Part shown: positions 9,827-18,224 of the stretch, piece after piece
Numbering within the stretch: the first letter of the stretch is position 1
Layout of the letters: each line of letters begins with the position of its first letter
Origin: Comamonas halotolerans
Lineage (GTDB): Bacteria > Pseudomonadota > Gammaproteobacteria > Burkholderiales > Burkholderiaceae_C
DNA: 64,000 bases
Assembly: GCF_030162935.1 (NCBI RefSeq)
Contig: NZ_JASAUZ010000012.1
Location: 186,001-250,000, forward strand
Reading direction: 5' to 3'
Notes under the pieces: model-generated
The model's input: only the letters and a program-made list of their open reading frames with translations
Database searches by the model: none
Told to the model about the DNA's origin: nothing
Translations under genes and position numbers: made by a program

Positions 9827-9874
9827 GATGTTCTCCTGGAGCTGAGGGTTGTAGGGCAATGGTCGGGGTGCAGC

Positions 9875-10513
9875 TCACGCCTGCGCCAGCGACAGGTAGC
9901 TTTCCAGCGCTTCGGTAGCCTGGATTACGCTATCGGACAGCGTCAGAATTCCGCAGACGATGTCATCACAGTTGCTGGATGTCCTCAGGGCCGAGAACAT
10001 CACATAGCCTTCGCCCCCTTGCGCCAGAGGTTCGAGCGCCATGTTTGTGAAGGGGAATAGTTTTTGCAGCCGCAAAATCTGCTCATTCATCCCCGCACGA
10101 TCCTTGACCTGGTCGGCAGGCCACAAGAAAACCTCGATCACGAGCTGCTCGCCAGATAGCGCCAGGTGCACGGGCAAATCACCGAACTCCGGCAAAGTCA
10201 CAAGCACGCTGGCATCTGCGCCTTCAAGCACCTCCACATTCAGCTTGCCCTCGCGTGCGAGCAAGCTTTGCTGCAGATCTGCGGCCAAGCTGTGAATACT
10301 CGAGTACGCATGAGTTTCGTTCTCCATAGAGCCCTCCTTATGGTCGATCAGCAATGAAACCGGGAGCGCCTGATGGAGGCGCATCTGCTTTTCCAGCCGC
10401 TGCAGCAGCGGGCCGTGCTCGGGAAGAATCCAGACTTCCTTCTTCACCAGCCCTTGTTCACGCAGTCTTTGCCTGTGCAAGCGCTGGTAGTGGGCTGATG
10501 TTTTGTTTTCCAT
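9875..10513 (-). CDS. yjfI: DUF2170 (YjfI-like) protein with RHH-like N-terminus
   Basis: The 212-residue protein has two parts. Residues about 8-45 ('HYQRLHRQRLREQGLVKKEV', then 'WILPEHGPLLQRLEKQMR') resemble the ribbon-helix-helix antitoxin/MazE-like (DUF3018) pattern of an Arg-rich helix, G-L, a strand ending W-h-P, then a helix. Residues about 63-212 match the DUF2170/YjfI type ('SVLVTLPEFGDLPVHLALSG', 'LFPFTNMALEPLAQGGEGYV'). DUF2170 genes habitually precede PspA-family genes. This is the first gene of the minus-strand stress operon, and two tandem CACATGTAA repeats lie just upstream. A DNA-binding, possibly self-regulating role is inference. ATG 10513 was preferred to 10573 because the longer form begins with low-quality sequence over the repeats. 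Confidence 0.78.
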   Translation of the reverse strand: MENKTSAHYQRLHRQRLREQGLVKKEVWILPEHGPLLQRLEKQMRLHQALPVSLLIDHKEGSMENETHAYSSIHSLAADLQQSLLAREGKLNVEVLEGADASVLVTLPEFGDLPVHLALSGEQLVIEVFLWPADQVKDRAGMNEQILRLQKLFPFTNMALEPLAQGGEGYVMFSALRTSSNCDDIVCGILTLSDSVIQATEALESYLSLAQA

Positions 10514-10534
10514 GTCGCCCACCGTAGCAGGCAT

Positions 10535-10556
10535 CACATGTAAGTTGCACATGTAA
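10535..10556 (-). promoter_or_regulatory. Tandem CACATGTAA direct repeats upstream of the DUF2170 gene
   Basis: CACATGTAA occurs at 10535-10543 and again at 10548-10556, a 13-bp period. Each copy contains the palindrome ACATGT. The array lies 22-43 bp upstream of the DUF2170 start codon. Tandem short palindromes are the classical target layout of ribbon-helix-helix repressors, and the first gene encodes an RHH-like N-terminus. The role as an operator is inferred. Confidence 0.45.
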
Positions 10557-10630
10557 AACGCATTGATCCCCAAAAAACTCCGTTAACAATCATTTCCCGC
10601 GAACAACAGGAGAATCCAACGGCAGATGCA

Positions 10631-10666
10631 AAAAAACCACGACGAGCATCAAGCCCATCGTGGTTC
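10631..10666 (-). terminator. Rho-independent terminator of the PACE pump gene
   Basis: Read on the minus strand, AACCACGA pairs with TCGTGGTT (10658-10665 with 10635-10642) and is followed by a run of T. It lies about 60 bp beyond the stop of the efflux gene. Confidence 0.75.
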
Positions 10667-10724
10667 AGAAACCTACTCAGACTCCAGCTCGTAAAAGCTG
10701 CTTGCTGAGTTCTGTTGAAGCCTC

Positions 10725-11210
10725 CTACTGCTTCACAAGCAGCTGTGCCGAAGCCGGCAAGCCAAAAATGCGGTCAAAGCACCAGTTAAATACAAAGGTG
10801 TAGATCATGAAAAAGACCAGCAATCCGGCTTCCATCACCGTTGCCTGCCACAACGATATGTTGAACCACCAGGCCATGAGCGGAATCAGCATGGCGGCAA
10901 TGCCGCCCTCAAAGCCGATCGCATGCGCAATGCGGCGCCACACGGAGCGGCCCTTTTTGGTTTGGCGCAGCTCCCACCTCTCAAACATCCAGTTGAAGGT
11001 CAGATTCCAGCAAATGGCGATGGTGGAGGCAGCCACAGCCATGACGCCGGAAGAGCCCGCCCCCTGGCCCGTCGCCATAAACAGCACGCTGGACACAAGG
11101 ATGGCAATGAATTCATAAAGGCCGACAAACACCACACGGCGCCAGGGCCCTTGCAAGCCCGTAGGCTGCACTGTGGCCGCGACCGATGTGGCAGAAATGG
11201 TTTCAGACAT
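10725..11210 (-). CDS. PACE-family multidrug/biocide efflux transporter
   Basis: The 161-residue membrane protein has four predicted helices arranged as two repeats of the bacterial transmembrane pair domain. Helix 1 includes 'VVFVGLYEFIAILVSSVLF' with the Glu typical of AceI-like pumps. Helix 2 ends 'CWNLTFNWMFERWE', a signature of the family, and the second repeat ends 'MIYTFVFNWCFDRIFG'. PACE pumps export chlorhexidine, acriflavine or polyamine-like substrates by proton antiport in the inner membrane. The gene is divergent from a LysR-type regulator across 356 bp, the usual arrangement for PACE genes. Length matches the family. Substrate cannot be read from sequence. Confidence 0.88.
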   Translation of the reverse strand: MSETISATSVAATVQPTGLQGPWRRVVFVGLYEFIAILVSSVLFMATGQGAGSSGVMAVAASTIAICWNLTFNWMFERWELRQTKKGRSVWRRIAHAIGFEGGIAAMLIPLMAWWFNISLWQATVMEAGLLVFFMIYTFVFNWCFDRIFGLPASAQLLVKQ

Positions 11211-11566
11211 GAGAAAAGTGTAGGTGTGAACAATGACAGAAATCGGGCAACGCTTTCACCGCCCTCAGACAGTGCCGCACAAGCTGTTATGCCCTGCTCA
11301 ACAGATCAGGCCCAAGCGGCAGATCTGCATGTATTGATGCACGCCGGTGGCAGGCCCGGCTTCACAGCAGCGCACGACTGGTGTGCCCGGTTTCGGCCAA
11401 CACACGCCAGACTGTTATGTGCACAAAGGCTGGGCTGCTGCATAAAGAAGGCGCAGAAGTGCACGTATGCCATCGCGTACAGGGTTGCAAACATAGTAGG
11501 CATGATATGCAATAAAAATTGAACACAAAATCTAAGTTCTTTCAGATTTTCTGATAGGTTCACGCC
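11211..11566. promoter_or_regulatory. Divergent PACE/LysR intergenic region with LysR-type inverted repeats
   Basis: No gene is supported in this 356-bp gap. Close to the LysR start, AAAATCT (11527-11533) and AGATTTT (11544-11550) form an inverted repeat with a 10-bp spacer. A second palindrome, TCAGA-TTT-TCTGA, overlaps it at 11542-11554. These are plausible LysR operator half-sites for autoregulation and control of the divergent pump gene. Confidence 0.45.
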
Positions 11567-12463
11567 ATGCCATTCCCACTGGAACAAGTTCCCCTCTTTC
11601 TGGCTGTGCTCGATACCGGCTCCTTCTCGGCGGCTGCGCGCCGCCTTGGTCGAGCACCTTCGGCCGTCAGCATGGCAATAGGCAACCTTGAAGCCGAACT
11701 GGGCCTGCGCCTTTTTGATCGTACCGGGCGGGAACCCACTCCCACATCGGCTGCCAAAGCGCTGGAGCCCCAGGCACGCTTGCTGTCTCAACAATTGCAG
11801 CAGCTCAACCAGCAGGCGCAGGCTTTACACGCAGGGCTGGAGAAACGGCTCACGCTGGCTATTGCTCCAGAGTTGCTGACCAGTGACTGGGCTGAGGATT
11901 TGCGCCCTGTGGTGGAACAATATCCGTCGCTGGTGGTCGAGGTGCTCGCGGCACCGCAGGACGACGCACTGGAGCTGCTTCACGCAGGGCGGGCACAACT
12001 TGCGCTGGTGTTCGAGCGGCCCAACATTGATGCGCGGGAAGATTTCCGTGAACAAGGCTATGAAACATTGGTGGCCGTGATGTCGCCCCGTCACCCACTG
12101 TGTCTCCAGTGGCCAGCAGGCTCCACGCCAACCATCGATATGAACCAGCTGGCTGCATCACGCCAGGTTCTGGTCGCCAGCCGCAATCTGACGATTACCG
12201 ACACCCGTTTTGTCTTCTCCCACCATATTTGGCGCGCTGATAGCCACGGAGCTGCACGCGCCTTGATTGCAGCGGGGCTGTGCTGGGGCTGGTTGCCCCA
12301 GAGTCTGGTTGAACCGCACATTCAAAGCGGTGAGTTGCTGCGCATTCCATTCAGCAATATCAGCAATGGTTCGAAACTTTTTGTGGACTGGGTCTGGTCC
12401 AAGGAGCGCCCCCTTGGGCTGGCTGCCTCGCGCTTTGTGCAGCAGCTGCAATCGCGCACCTGA
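11567..12463 (+). CDS. LysR-family regulator, probable controller of the PACE pump
   Basis: The 298-residue protein has an N-terminal winged helix-turn-helix (about residues 4-62; 'LFLAVLDTGSFSAAARRLGR', 'APSAVSMAIGNLEAELGLRL'). A periplasmic-binding-protein-like effector domain follows from about 88 to 290. Length and layout are standard for LysR regulators. It is transcribed away from the PACE efflux gene, so it is likely to activate the pump in response to a pump substrate. The effector ligand is unknown. The start is the ATG at 11567, which gives the conserved position for the helix-turn-helix. Confidence 0.88.
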   Translation: MPFPLEQVPLFLAVLDTGSFSAAARRLGRAPSAVSMAIGNLEAELGLRLFDRTGREPTPTSAAKALEPQARLLSQQLQQLNQQAQALHAGLEKRLTLAIAPELLTSDWAEDLRPVVEQYPSLVVEVLAAPQDDALELLHAGRAQLALVFERPNIDAREDFREQGYETLVAVMSPRHPLCLQWPAGSTPTIDMNQLAASRQVLVASRNLTITDTRFVFSHHIWRADSHGAARALIAAGLCWGWLPQSLVEPHIQSGELLRIPFSNISNGSKLFVDWVWSKERPLGLAASRFVQQLQSRT

Positions 12464-12506
12464 TTGCACAGCCAGATACCGTCGTGCTCACACTCAGCAT
12501 GGCGGC

Positions 12507-13787
12507 ATGTATGTGGAGTTGATGCGTTTTTTGCTCTACAGTGGGTCTGTGACGCAAGCTATTCCACCCTCTCCTTCCAATGGCACCACGCCCCCAGCTC
12601 CCGTCAGCTTGAATGCGGGCTCCAGCTCAGCATCCAGCTTTTCCAATGTGGCTGCCGCACAAGGTGCGATCTCCAGCACGCCAGTGGCTGCACCAGCGCC
12701 TATCCAACAAGCAGGCAGTAGCGCGGAGATTGCCCGCATTGTGGCCACCGCCCTTGCCAGTACCGTCAACCTTTCACCGCAAGCACAGCAGGCCGTGAAG
12801 CTGGAAGCATTCAATCAATTGATCGCCAGCATGGTCAACCAGATTCAATCTGGCAGCACCACCTTACCCAGCAACTGGCCCACACAAGGCATGGCCCCGC
12901 AGTTGCAAGCTTTGCTTAGCCAACTGCTGCAGCAGGCCACAGCAAGCCAGGCCTTGCCGCAACAATTAGTCAGCGCGCAAGCCTGGCCGACCGTGCTGAC
13001 CCAGGCTGTGCTGCAGCAGGCAAGCGAACACGCTGCTCAGGCCCAGTCTTCGATGCCTCCCCATACGAACACTGCAGCAAATGCTTCACGCAGCTCGCCA
13101 CCGCTGCCAGCACTGCAAACCTGGCTGGTACAACACGGTGTCGTGCAAGGCAGTGATGGAGAACGGGCTTTTACTTTGACATTGCGTGTGCCAGTTGCCT
13201 GGGCGCAAGCGCAGGCAGCGCTGAGGGCTGCATTGCCATCTAGCTCCCATGCTGGGTCCACACCAGGAGCCGGCGCACCACCTGCTCCGACCTTGGGCCC
13301 TGTCCTGTCCAGCGGCACACTCACTACGACTGAGTTGGTGCCACTGACGTTTGCAGGGAGCGTGCGGCAATTAGCCAGTGGCAGCATGGGTCTGGTGATG
13401 CAGCCCCAAGTGTTGCCCGGCTCGCCTGTCACTGCGGCGGCCATGCAGGCCATGCGCACCAGCGCCATCTTGCAACTGGAATTTCAGCCACTTGTACAGG
13501 CCCTACAAACTGCTCAGGCAGCCTCCGTCTACATGCCCGCACATTTGCTGCCCACTGACCTGCAGACTGTGCTGCAAAACAGGGGCACCGATCCATGGCT
13601 GCTCATGGCGCAGGCACAAGCGGATGAAGCAAGCAAGAAACATCCGAAAAACGCCAACGAGCAAAGCAGTTTCTGCAACCGTGCAGGCTGCCAGTACCAG
13701 GGACGGGCTATCTGTGCACAACCGTTTTGCGCAGAGATGAATTACCTGTGGTCCGTAGATCGCGCCCAGCGCTCTTCACGCATCTAA
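12507..13787 (+). CDS. FliK-like (flagellar hook-length control related) protein with Cys-rich tail
   Basis: The 426-residue product is rich in Ala, Gln, Pro and Ser, with low-complexity stretches through about residue 330 ('AQALLSQLLQQATASQALPQ'-type sequence) as in hook-length rulers. The folded C-terminal part (about 330-426) includes 'LQLEFQPLVQALQTAQ' and ends with a cysteine-containing motif CNRAGCQYQGRAICAQPFC. The cysteines are spaced C-x4-C-x7-C-x4-C. Some Comamonadaceae proteins labelled flagellar hook-length control carry a similar tail, but no flagellar gene is adjacent. An earlier in-frame start would overlap the LysR gene and add unlikely sequence, so ATG 12507 (or 12522) is used. 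Function is uncertain. Confidence 0.6.
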   Translation: MYVELMRFLLYSGSVTQAIPPSPSNGTTPPAPVSLNAGSSSASSFSNVAAAQGAISSTPVAAPAPIQQAGSSAEIARIVATALASTVNLSPQAQQAVKLEAFNQLIASMVNQIQSGSTTLPSNWPTQGMAPQLQALLSQLLQQATASQALPQQLVSAQAWPTVLTQAVLQQASEHAAQAQSSMPPHTNTAANASRSSPPLPALQTWLVQHGVVQGSDGERAFTLTLRVPVAWAQAQAALRAALPSSSHAGSTPGAGAPPAPTLGPVLSSGTLTTTELVPLTFAGSVRQLASGSMGLVMQPQVLPGSPVTAAAMQAMRTSAILQLEFQPLVQALQTAQAASVYMPAHLLPTDLQTVLQNRGTDPWLLMAQAQADEASKKHPKNANEQSSFCNRAGCQYQGRAICAQPFCAEMNYLWSVDRAQRSSRI

Positions 13788-13798
13788 GGCAACAGCAT

Positions 13799-14692
13799 TC
13801 ACAGCTGGTGATAGCGCATCACCGACTGCATCAGCTCCTGAACATGACTGGCCACATTGCTACCCTCACGCACCAGCATGTAACGGGGTCGGATGGCCCA
13901 ACTGTCGGCCAACATAATCTGCCTTAGCTGTCCCTGGGTGCTGCTGCGCCGCGCAGCGCTTTCAGGCACCACAGCGACCCCAACCCCTGCGGCAACCATC
14001 CTGCACATGGCCTCGAAGCTTGCCAACTGAATGCGCAGCTTGAGTTTGTGCCCCAATTGCTGGCTGATATTGCCTAAAAAGGTTTGCAAGGTACTGCTGC
14101 GATGCATGCCAACGAAGTGCTCGTGCAAGACATCGGCAAAGCCCAGCGATCGCACGCCGTGCCAGCGTGGCAAATCAGGAGTCACCAGCACCAGCCTGTC
14201 TGTGCTGAAGTGCACACTGGTCAGTCCATGTGTGTCCACCTCACCAGCAATGATGCCAAGGTCGGCACGCCCTTCGCGAATATCCGCGGCGATCTCCGCA
14301 TTCGGACGCTCTTGCAAGTCCACATTGATATGGGGGTGCCCCATCAAATAGGCTGCCAAAATATCTGGCAAAAAATCTGTCACTGCCGTGGTGTTCGCAA
14401 ACACACGCACGTGCCCGCGCAAGCCCGCTCCGTATTCTTGCAAATCGGCTTCCAACTGCTGCGCCTGCTGCAGCATGGCTCGCGCATGGAAAAGAAAGGC
14501 CTCGCCCGGGGGCGTCAGCCGCACGCCCCGAGCCTCTCGAATCAGCAAAGGCATACCTGCCTCTTCTTCCATGGCCTTGATGCGTGCGCTCGTGGCTGCC
14601 AAAGATAGAAAACACTGCTCAGCGGCCTTTGTCAGGCTTCCTGATTTCTCCACTTGGACAAAGAGCAAAAAGTCCTTCAGTTCGAGTTTCAT
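13799..14692 (-). CDS. LysR-family regulator of the itaconate-type operon
   Basis: The 297-residue protein begins 'MKLELKDFLLFVQVEKSGSL', followed by the helix-turn-helix 'TKAAEQCFLSLAATSARIKA' and a substrate-binding domain (about residues 90-290, including 'NVDLQERPNAEIAADIREGR'). It is divergent from the hydratase gene across 158 bp. In Pseudomonas aeruginosa a LysR regulator (PA0877) occupies the equivalent place next to the itaconate genes. Inference: it senses itaconate or a CoA derivative and activates the operon. ATG 14692 is chosen because the longer frame adds 68 residues running into the promoter region. Confidence 0.85.
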   Translation of the reverse strand: MKLELKDFLLFVQVEKSGSLTKAAEQCFLSLAATSARIKAMEEEAGMPLLIREARGVRLTPPGEAFLFHARAMLQQAQQLEADLQEYGAGLRGHVRVFANTTAVTDFLPDILAAYLMGHPHINVDLQERPNAEIAADIREGRADLGIIAGEVDTHGLTSVHFSTDRLVLVTPDLPRWHGVRSLGFADVLHEHFVGMHRSSTLQTFLGNISQQLGHKLKLRIQLASFEAMCRMVAAGVGVAVVPESAARRSSTQGQLRQIMLADSWAIRPRYMLVREGSNVASHVQELMQSVMRYHQL

Positions 14693-14791
14693 AGACAGCT
14701 CGGGTTTATACGGATTTCGAATAGCCTTTTGAAAAACCGAAGGCTCGCTTGCAAAAGCTGTGATTGTAGAAAGTCTTTCGCAGCACCAAGA

Positions 14792-14806
14792 TGCATTGCA
14801 AATGCA
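14792..14806. promoter_or_regulatory. Candidate LysR operator (TGCATT-GCA-AATGCA)
   Basis: A perfect 6-bp inverted repeat separated by 3 bp sits between the divergent LysR and hydratase starts, 45 bp before the hydratase ATG. It is the best dyad in the 158-bp gap and has the size of a LysR half-site pair. The role is inferred. Confidence 0.4.
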
Positions 14807-14850
14807 CGTCAGCAATGACTGACTTTTCTTAGCAAAGCAAGACTTTGGCC

Positions 14851-15744
14851 ATGAGCGACAAACTCTCCCCACAAATCGACGCCACCCAGCTGGCACACCT
14901 GCAAACCTGGCAAGGCCGCAGCGAGACCACGGCCGATCTGATCACTGCGGCGCCGCTGCGTGCCTTGTCGGCCACGCTGGACCGCGACGATGTTCCCCCC
15001 GTTTCTGGCAGCACGGTGCCACCGCTGTGGCACTGGCTGTATTTCCTGCCACATGCTCGGCAAAGTGAAATTGGTGAAGATGGTCATCCTCAGCGCGGAG
15101 GCTTTCTTCCACCCGTTCCTTTGCCACGTCGCATGTGGGCCGGCGGACGCTTGCGCTGGGAAGCGAACAACCCGTTGCAAGTCGGCCAGGATGTGGAACG
15201 GGTCTCCACCATCCAGTCTGTCAAGCACAAAGCGGGGCGCTCTGGAGAGTTGCTGTTTGTGCAGGTGGAGCACCGATTTGGCAATGCCGACGGCCTCTGT
15301 CTGACCGAAGAGCACGACATCGTTTACCGTGCGGCAGCCCAACCCGGGGAAGCTGCACCTGCGCCACAAACACCTGCGCTGGCAGGCCAGCAGCAATGGT
15401 CACGCGTGATCACTCCTGATGACGTATTGCTGTTTCGCTACTCAGCACTGACCTTCAACGGCCATCGCATTCATTACGACCGCAAATACGTCACGGAGGT
15501 GGAAGGCTACCCCGGACTGATCGTGCATGGCCCCTTGATTGCCACGCTGCTGGTGGACTTGCTGCGTCGCAGCCTACCTAACGCGCAATTGCAAAGCTTC
15601 TTTTTCAAAGCGGTACGCCCCACCTTTGATCTGCACAGCTTCAGCGTGCACGGCAAACCTTCAGCCGATGGCAAGACCATTGAGCTTTGGGCGCAGGACC
15701 ATGAAGGCTGGCTGACCATGCAGGCCACGGCCACATTGGCCTAA
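14851..15744 (+). CDS. ich: Itaconyl-CoA hydratase-like (FAS1/MaoC-type) enzyme
   Basis: The 297-residue enzyme has a degenerate FAS1-like dehydratase N-terminal half and a MaoC-like hot-dog C-terminal half with 'FNGHRIHYDRKYVTEVEGYP' followed by 'GLIVHGPLIATLLVDLL', the hydratase-type active-site region. Such proteins hydrate branched dicarboxylyl-CoA esters, for example itaconyl-CoA to citramalyl-CoA (Ich, PA0878) or mesaconyl-C4-CoA (Meh). The neighbours (CaiB transferase, CitE lyase, MmgE/PrpD) favour itaconyl-CoA hydratase. It is the first gene of the operon. ATG 14851 is chosen over an in-frame TTG six bases upstream. Substrate is inferred from context. Confidence 0.78.
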   Translation: MSDKLSPQIDATQLAHLQTWQGRSETTADLITAAPLRALSATLDRDDVPPVSGSTVPPLWHWLYFLPHARQSEIGEDGHPQRGGFLPPVPLPRRMWAGGRLRWEANNPLQVGQDVERVSTIQSVKHKAGRSGELLFVQVEHRFGNADGLCLTEEHDIVYRAAAQPGEAAPAPQTPALAGQQQWSRVITPDDVLLFRYSALTFNGHRIHYDRKYVTEVEGYPGLIVHGPLIATLLVDLLRRSLPNAQLQSFFFKAVRPTFDLHSFSVHGKPSADGKTIELWAQDHEGWLTMQATATLA

Positions 15745-15795
15745 GCCCAAGGTCCTGCAACGTCCGCCGCCTTCCAAAAAAATTCCGAGACACCC

Positions 15796-16962
15796 ATGAT
15801 TGAGCTGACCCAATCCAACAACCACCACGAAATCCGCGATGCCATTCGCGACCTGTGCGCCGCTTTCCCGGATGAGTACTTCCGCAAAGTGGATGAAGCG
15901 CGCGCCTATCCCGAGCAATTCGTCAACGCATTGACCGAAGCGGGCTGGATGGCTGCGCTGATTCCGCAAGAGTACGGAGGCTCAGGCCTGGGACTGACCG
16001 AAGCCTCGGTCATCATGGAAGAGATCAATCGCTGCGGTGGCAACTCCGGAGCTTGTCACGGCCAGATGTACAACATGGGCACGCTGCTGCGCCATGGCTC
16101 TGCCGAGCAAAAGCAAAAATACCTGCCCAAGATTGCATCGGGCGAGTGGCGTCTGCAATCCATGGGCGTGACCGAGCCCACCACGGGCACAGACACCACC
16201 AAGATCAAGACCAGCGCCGTCAAGAAAGGTGACAAATACGTCATCAACGGCCAGAAAGTGTGGATCAGCCGCATCCAGCACTCGGACTTCATGATCTTGC
16301 TGGCGCGCACCACGCCACTGGCCGAAGTGACCAAGAAGAGCGAAGGCATGTCGATCTTCATGGTGGACCTGCGCGAGGCCGAGAAAAAGGGCATGACCGT
16401 GCGCCCCATCCCGAACATGGTCAACCACGAGACCAACGAGCTGTTCTTTGAAGACCTGGAGATTCCTGCCGAGAACCTGATCGGCCAGGAAGGCAAGGGC
16501 TTCAAGTACATCCTTGATGGTCTGAACGCAGAGCGCACACTGATTGCCGCCGAATGCATTGGTGATGGCTACTGGTTCATGGACCGCGTGACCAAGTATG
16601 TGAAGGATCGCAACGTGTTTGGCCGCCCCATCGGGCAGAACCAGGGCGTGCAGTTCCCGATTGCCGAGACCTTTATCGAGCTGGAAGCCGCCAATCTGAT
16701 GCGCTGGAAGGCCTGTGAGCTGTATGACAAGCACGAGCACATGGGCGCGCAAGCCAATATGGCCAAGTACCTGGCGGCCAAGGCCAGCTGGGAAGCGGCC
16801 AATGCCTGCCTGCAGTTTCACGGTGGTTTCGGCTTTGCCTGCGAGTACGACGTGGAGCGCAAATTCCGCGAAACGCGTCTGTACCAGGTGGCGCCCATCT
16901 CCACCAACCTGATCTTCTCCTACGTGGCCGAGCACCTGCTGGGTCTGCCTCGTTCGTTCTAA
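15796..16962 (+). CDS. Acyl-CoA dehydrogenase of the itaconate-type operon
   Basis: The 388-residue flavoenzyme shows the full acyl-CoA dehydrogenase order. The N-terminal helical domain contains 'AALIPQEYGGSGLGLTEASV'. The middle strand domain has 'MGVTEPTTGTDTTKIKTSAV' and 'YVINGQKVWISR'. The C-terminal helical domain has 'VFGRPIGQNQGVQFPIAETF', 'CLQFHGGFGFACEYDVER' and 'RLYQVAPISTNLI'. It should oxidise a short or branched acyl-CoA with FAD. A related gene (PA0879) lies in the Pseudomonas itaconate cluster, where its exact role is not settled; methylsuccinyl-CoA oxidation is one possibility. It sits 51 bp after the hydratase gene and 17 bp before the CoA-transferase. Confidence 0.88.
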   Translation: MIELTQSNNHHEIRDAIRDLCAAFPDEYFRKVDEARAYPEQFVNALTEAGWMAALIPQEYGGSGLGLTEASVIMEEINRCGGNSGACHGQMYNMGTLLRHGSAEQKQKYLPKIASGEWRLQSMGVTEPTTGTDTTKIKTSAVKKGDKYVINGQKVWISRIQHSDFMILLARTTPLAEVTKKSEGMSIFMVDLREAEKKGMTVRPIPNMVNHETNELFFEDLEIPAENLIGQEGKGFKYILDGLNAERTLIAAECIGDGYWFMDRVTKYVKDRNVFGRPIGQNQGVQFPIAETFIELEAANLMRWKACELYDKHEHMGAQANMAKYLAAKASWEAANACLQFHGGFGFACEYDVERKFRETRLYQVAPISTNLIFSYVAEHLLGLPRSF

Positions 16963-16979
16963 AACCGGGGGAATCCGAC

Positions 16980-18179
16980 ATGGCAGTATCTGAACGCCCC
17001 CGTCCACTGGACGGCATTACCGTTGTCTCGCTGGAACATGCTGTGGCCGCTCCGTTTTGCACACGCCAGCTGGCCGATCTGGGTGCACGCGTGATCAAGG
17101 TGGAGCGTCCCGGAAGCGGCGACTTTGCGCGCGGCTATGACCAGCGGGTGAACGGCCAATCCTCGCACTTCACCTGGATCAACCGCAGCAAGGAAAGCCT
17201 TGCGCTGGACGTCAAGCAGCCTCAGGCCAAAGCCGCATTGCTGGAGCTGCTTAAAACCGCTGACGTGCTGGTGCAAAACCTTGCTCCGGGTGCCGCAGCC
17301 CGCATGGGCTTGTCGTATGAGGCACTCAAGGACAGCAACCCCAAGCTGATTGTTTGCGACATCAGCGGTTATGGTGCGGATGGCCCTTATCGCGACAAAA
17401 AAGCCTACGACTTGCTGATCCAGAGCGAAGCTGGTTTTTTGTCGGTAACGGGAACACCTGACACGCCCAGCAAATCAGGCATCTCCGTGGCCGATATTGC
17501 TGCGGGCATGTACGCCTACACCAACATCATGTCGGCACTGCTGCTGCGTGCCAAAACCGGCCAAGGCAGCCACATTGATGTATCCATGCTGGAAGCCATG
17601 AGCGAGTGGATGGGATATCCCCTCTACTATGCCTTTGACGGCGCACCTCCACCACCGCGCACCGGGGCTTCACACGCCAGCATCTACCCTTATGGTCCCT
17701 TCCGGGCTGGGGATGGCAAGACGGTGATGCTGGGGCTGCAAAACGAGCGCGAATGGAAGATCTTTTGCGACGCCGTGCTGCAACAACCCGATGTGGCTAC
17801 CGATGCGCGTTTTGACAGCAACGCCCGGCGCAATGCCAACCGTGAGGCATTGCAGGCACTGATTACGCAAACTTTCGCTGCACTGACGGCCTCACAAGTG
17901 GTGCAGCGCCTGGAAGAGGCAGGCATTGCCAACGCACGTGTCAACGAGATGGCAGACCTGTGGGCACACCCGCAATTGCAAGCGCGTCAACGTTGGCGCA
18001 CGGTAGAAACGCCCAAAGGCGAAGTACCGGCATTGCTGCCGCCAGGTGTCAACAGTGCCTTTGACTACCGCATGGAGGCAGTGCCTTCGGTAGGGCAGCA
18101 CAACGCCAGCATTCTGGCCAGCCTCGGCTGGAGCGAAGCACAAATCCAGGCACTGCAATCGCCTGCTACCAGCACATGA
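16980..18179 (+). CDS. ict: CaiB/BaiF-type CoA-transferase (itaconate CoA-transferase-like)
   Basis: The 399-residue protein is a family III CoA-transferase: N-terminal 'LDGITVVSLEHAVAAPFCTR', 'DLGARVIKVERPGSGDFAR', then 'GISVADIAAGMYAY', in which Asp172 is the expected catalytic carboxylate. 'GQGSHIDVSMLEA' follows. These enzymes move CoA between carboxylic acids, here most simply from succinyl-CoA to itaconate, as for Ict (PA0882). A GGGGGA ribosome site precedes ATG 16980. Its place between the acyl-CoA dehydrogenase and MmgE/PrpD genes supports the pathway, but the actual acid is inferred. Confidence 0.82.
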   Translation: MAVSERPRPLDGITVVSLEHAVAAPFCTRQLADLGARVIKVERPGSGDFARGYDQRVNGQSSHFTWINRSKESLALDVKQPQAKAALLELLKTADVLVQNLAPGAAARMGLSYEALKDSNPKLIVCDISGYGADGPYRDKKAYDLLIQSEAGFLSVTGTPDTPSKSGISVADIAAGMYAYTNIMSALLLRAKTGQGSHIDVSMLEAMSEWMGYPLYYAFDGAPPPPRTGASHASIYPYGPFRAGDGKTVMLGLQNEREWKIFCDAVLQQPDVATDARFDSNARRNANREALQALITQTFAALTASQVVQRLEEAGIANARVNEMADLWAHPQLQARQRWRTVETPKGEVPALLPPGVNSAFDYRMEAVPSVGQHNASILASLGWSEAQIQALQSPATST

Positions 18180-18224
18180 ACCACGCAGCAGACGGTGTAG
18201 ATGCCGTCTGCATCAGAGACAGCA

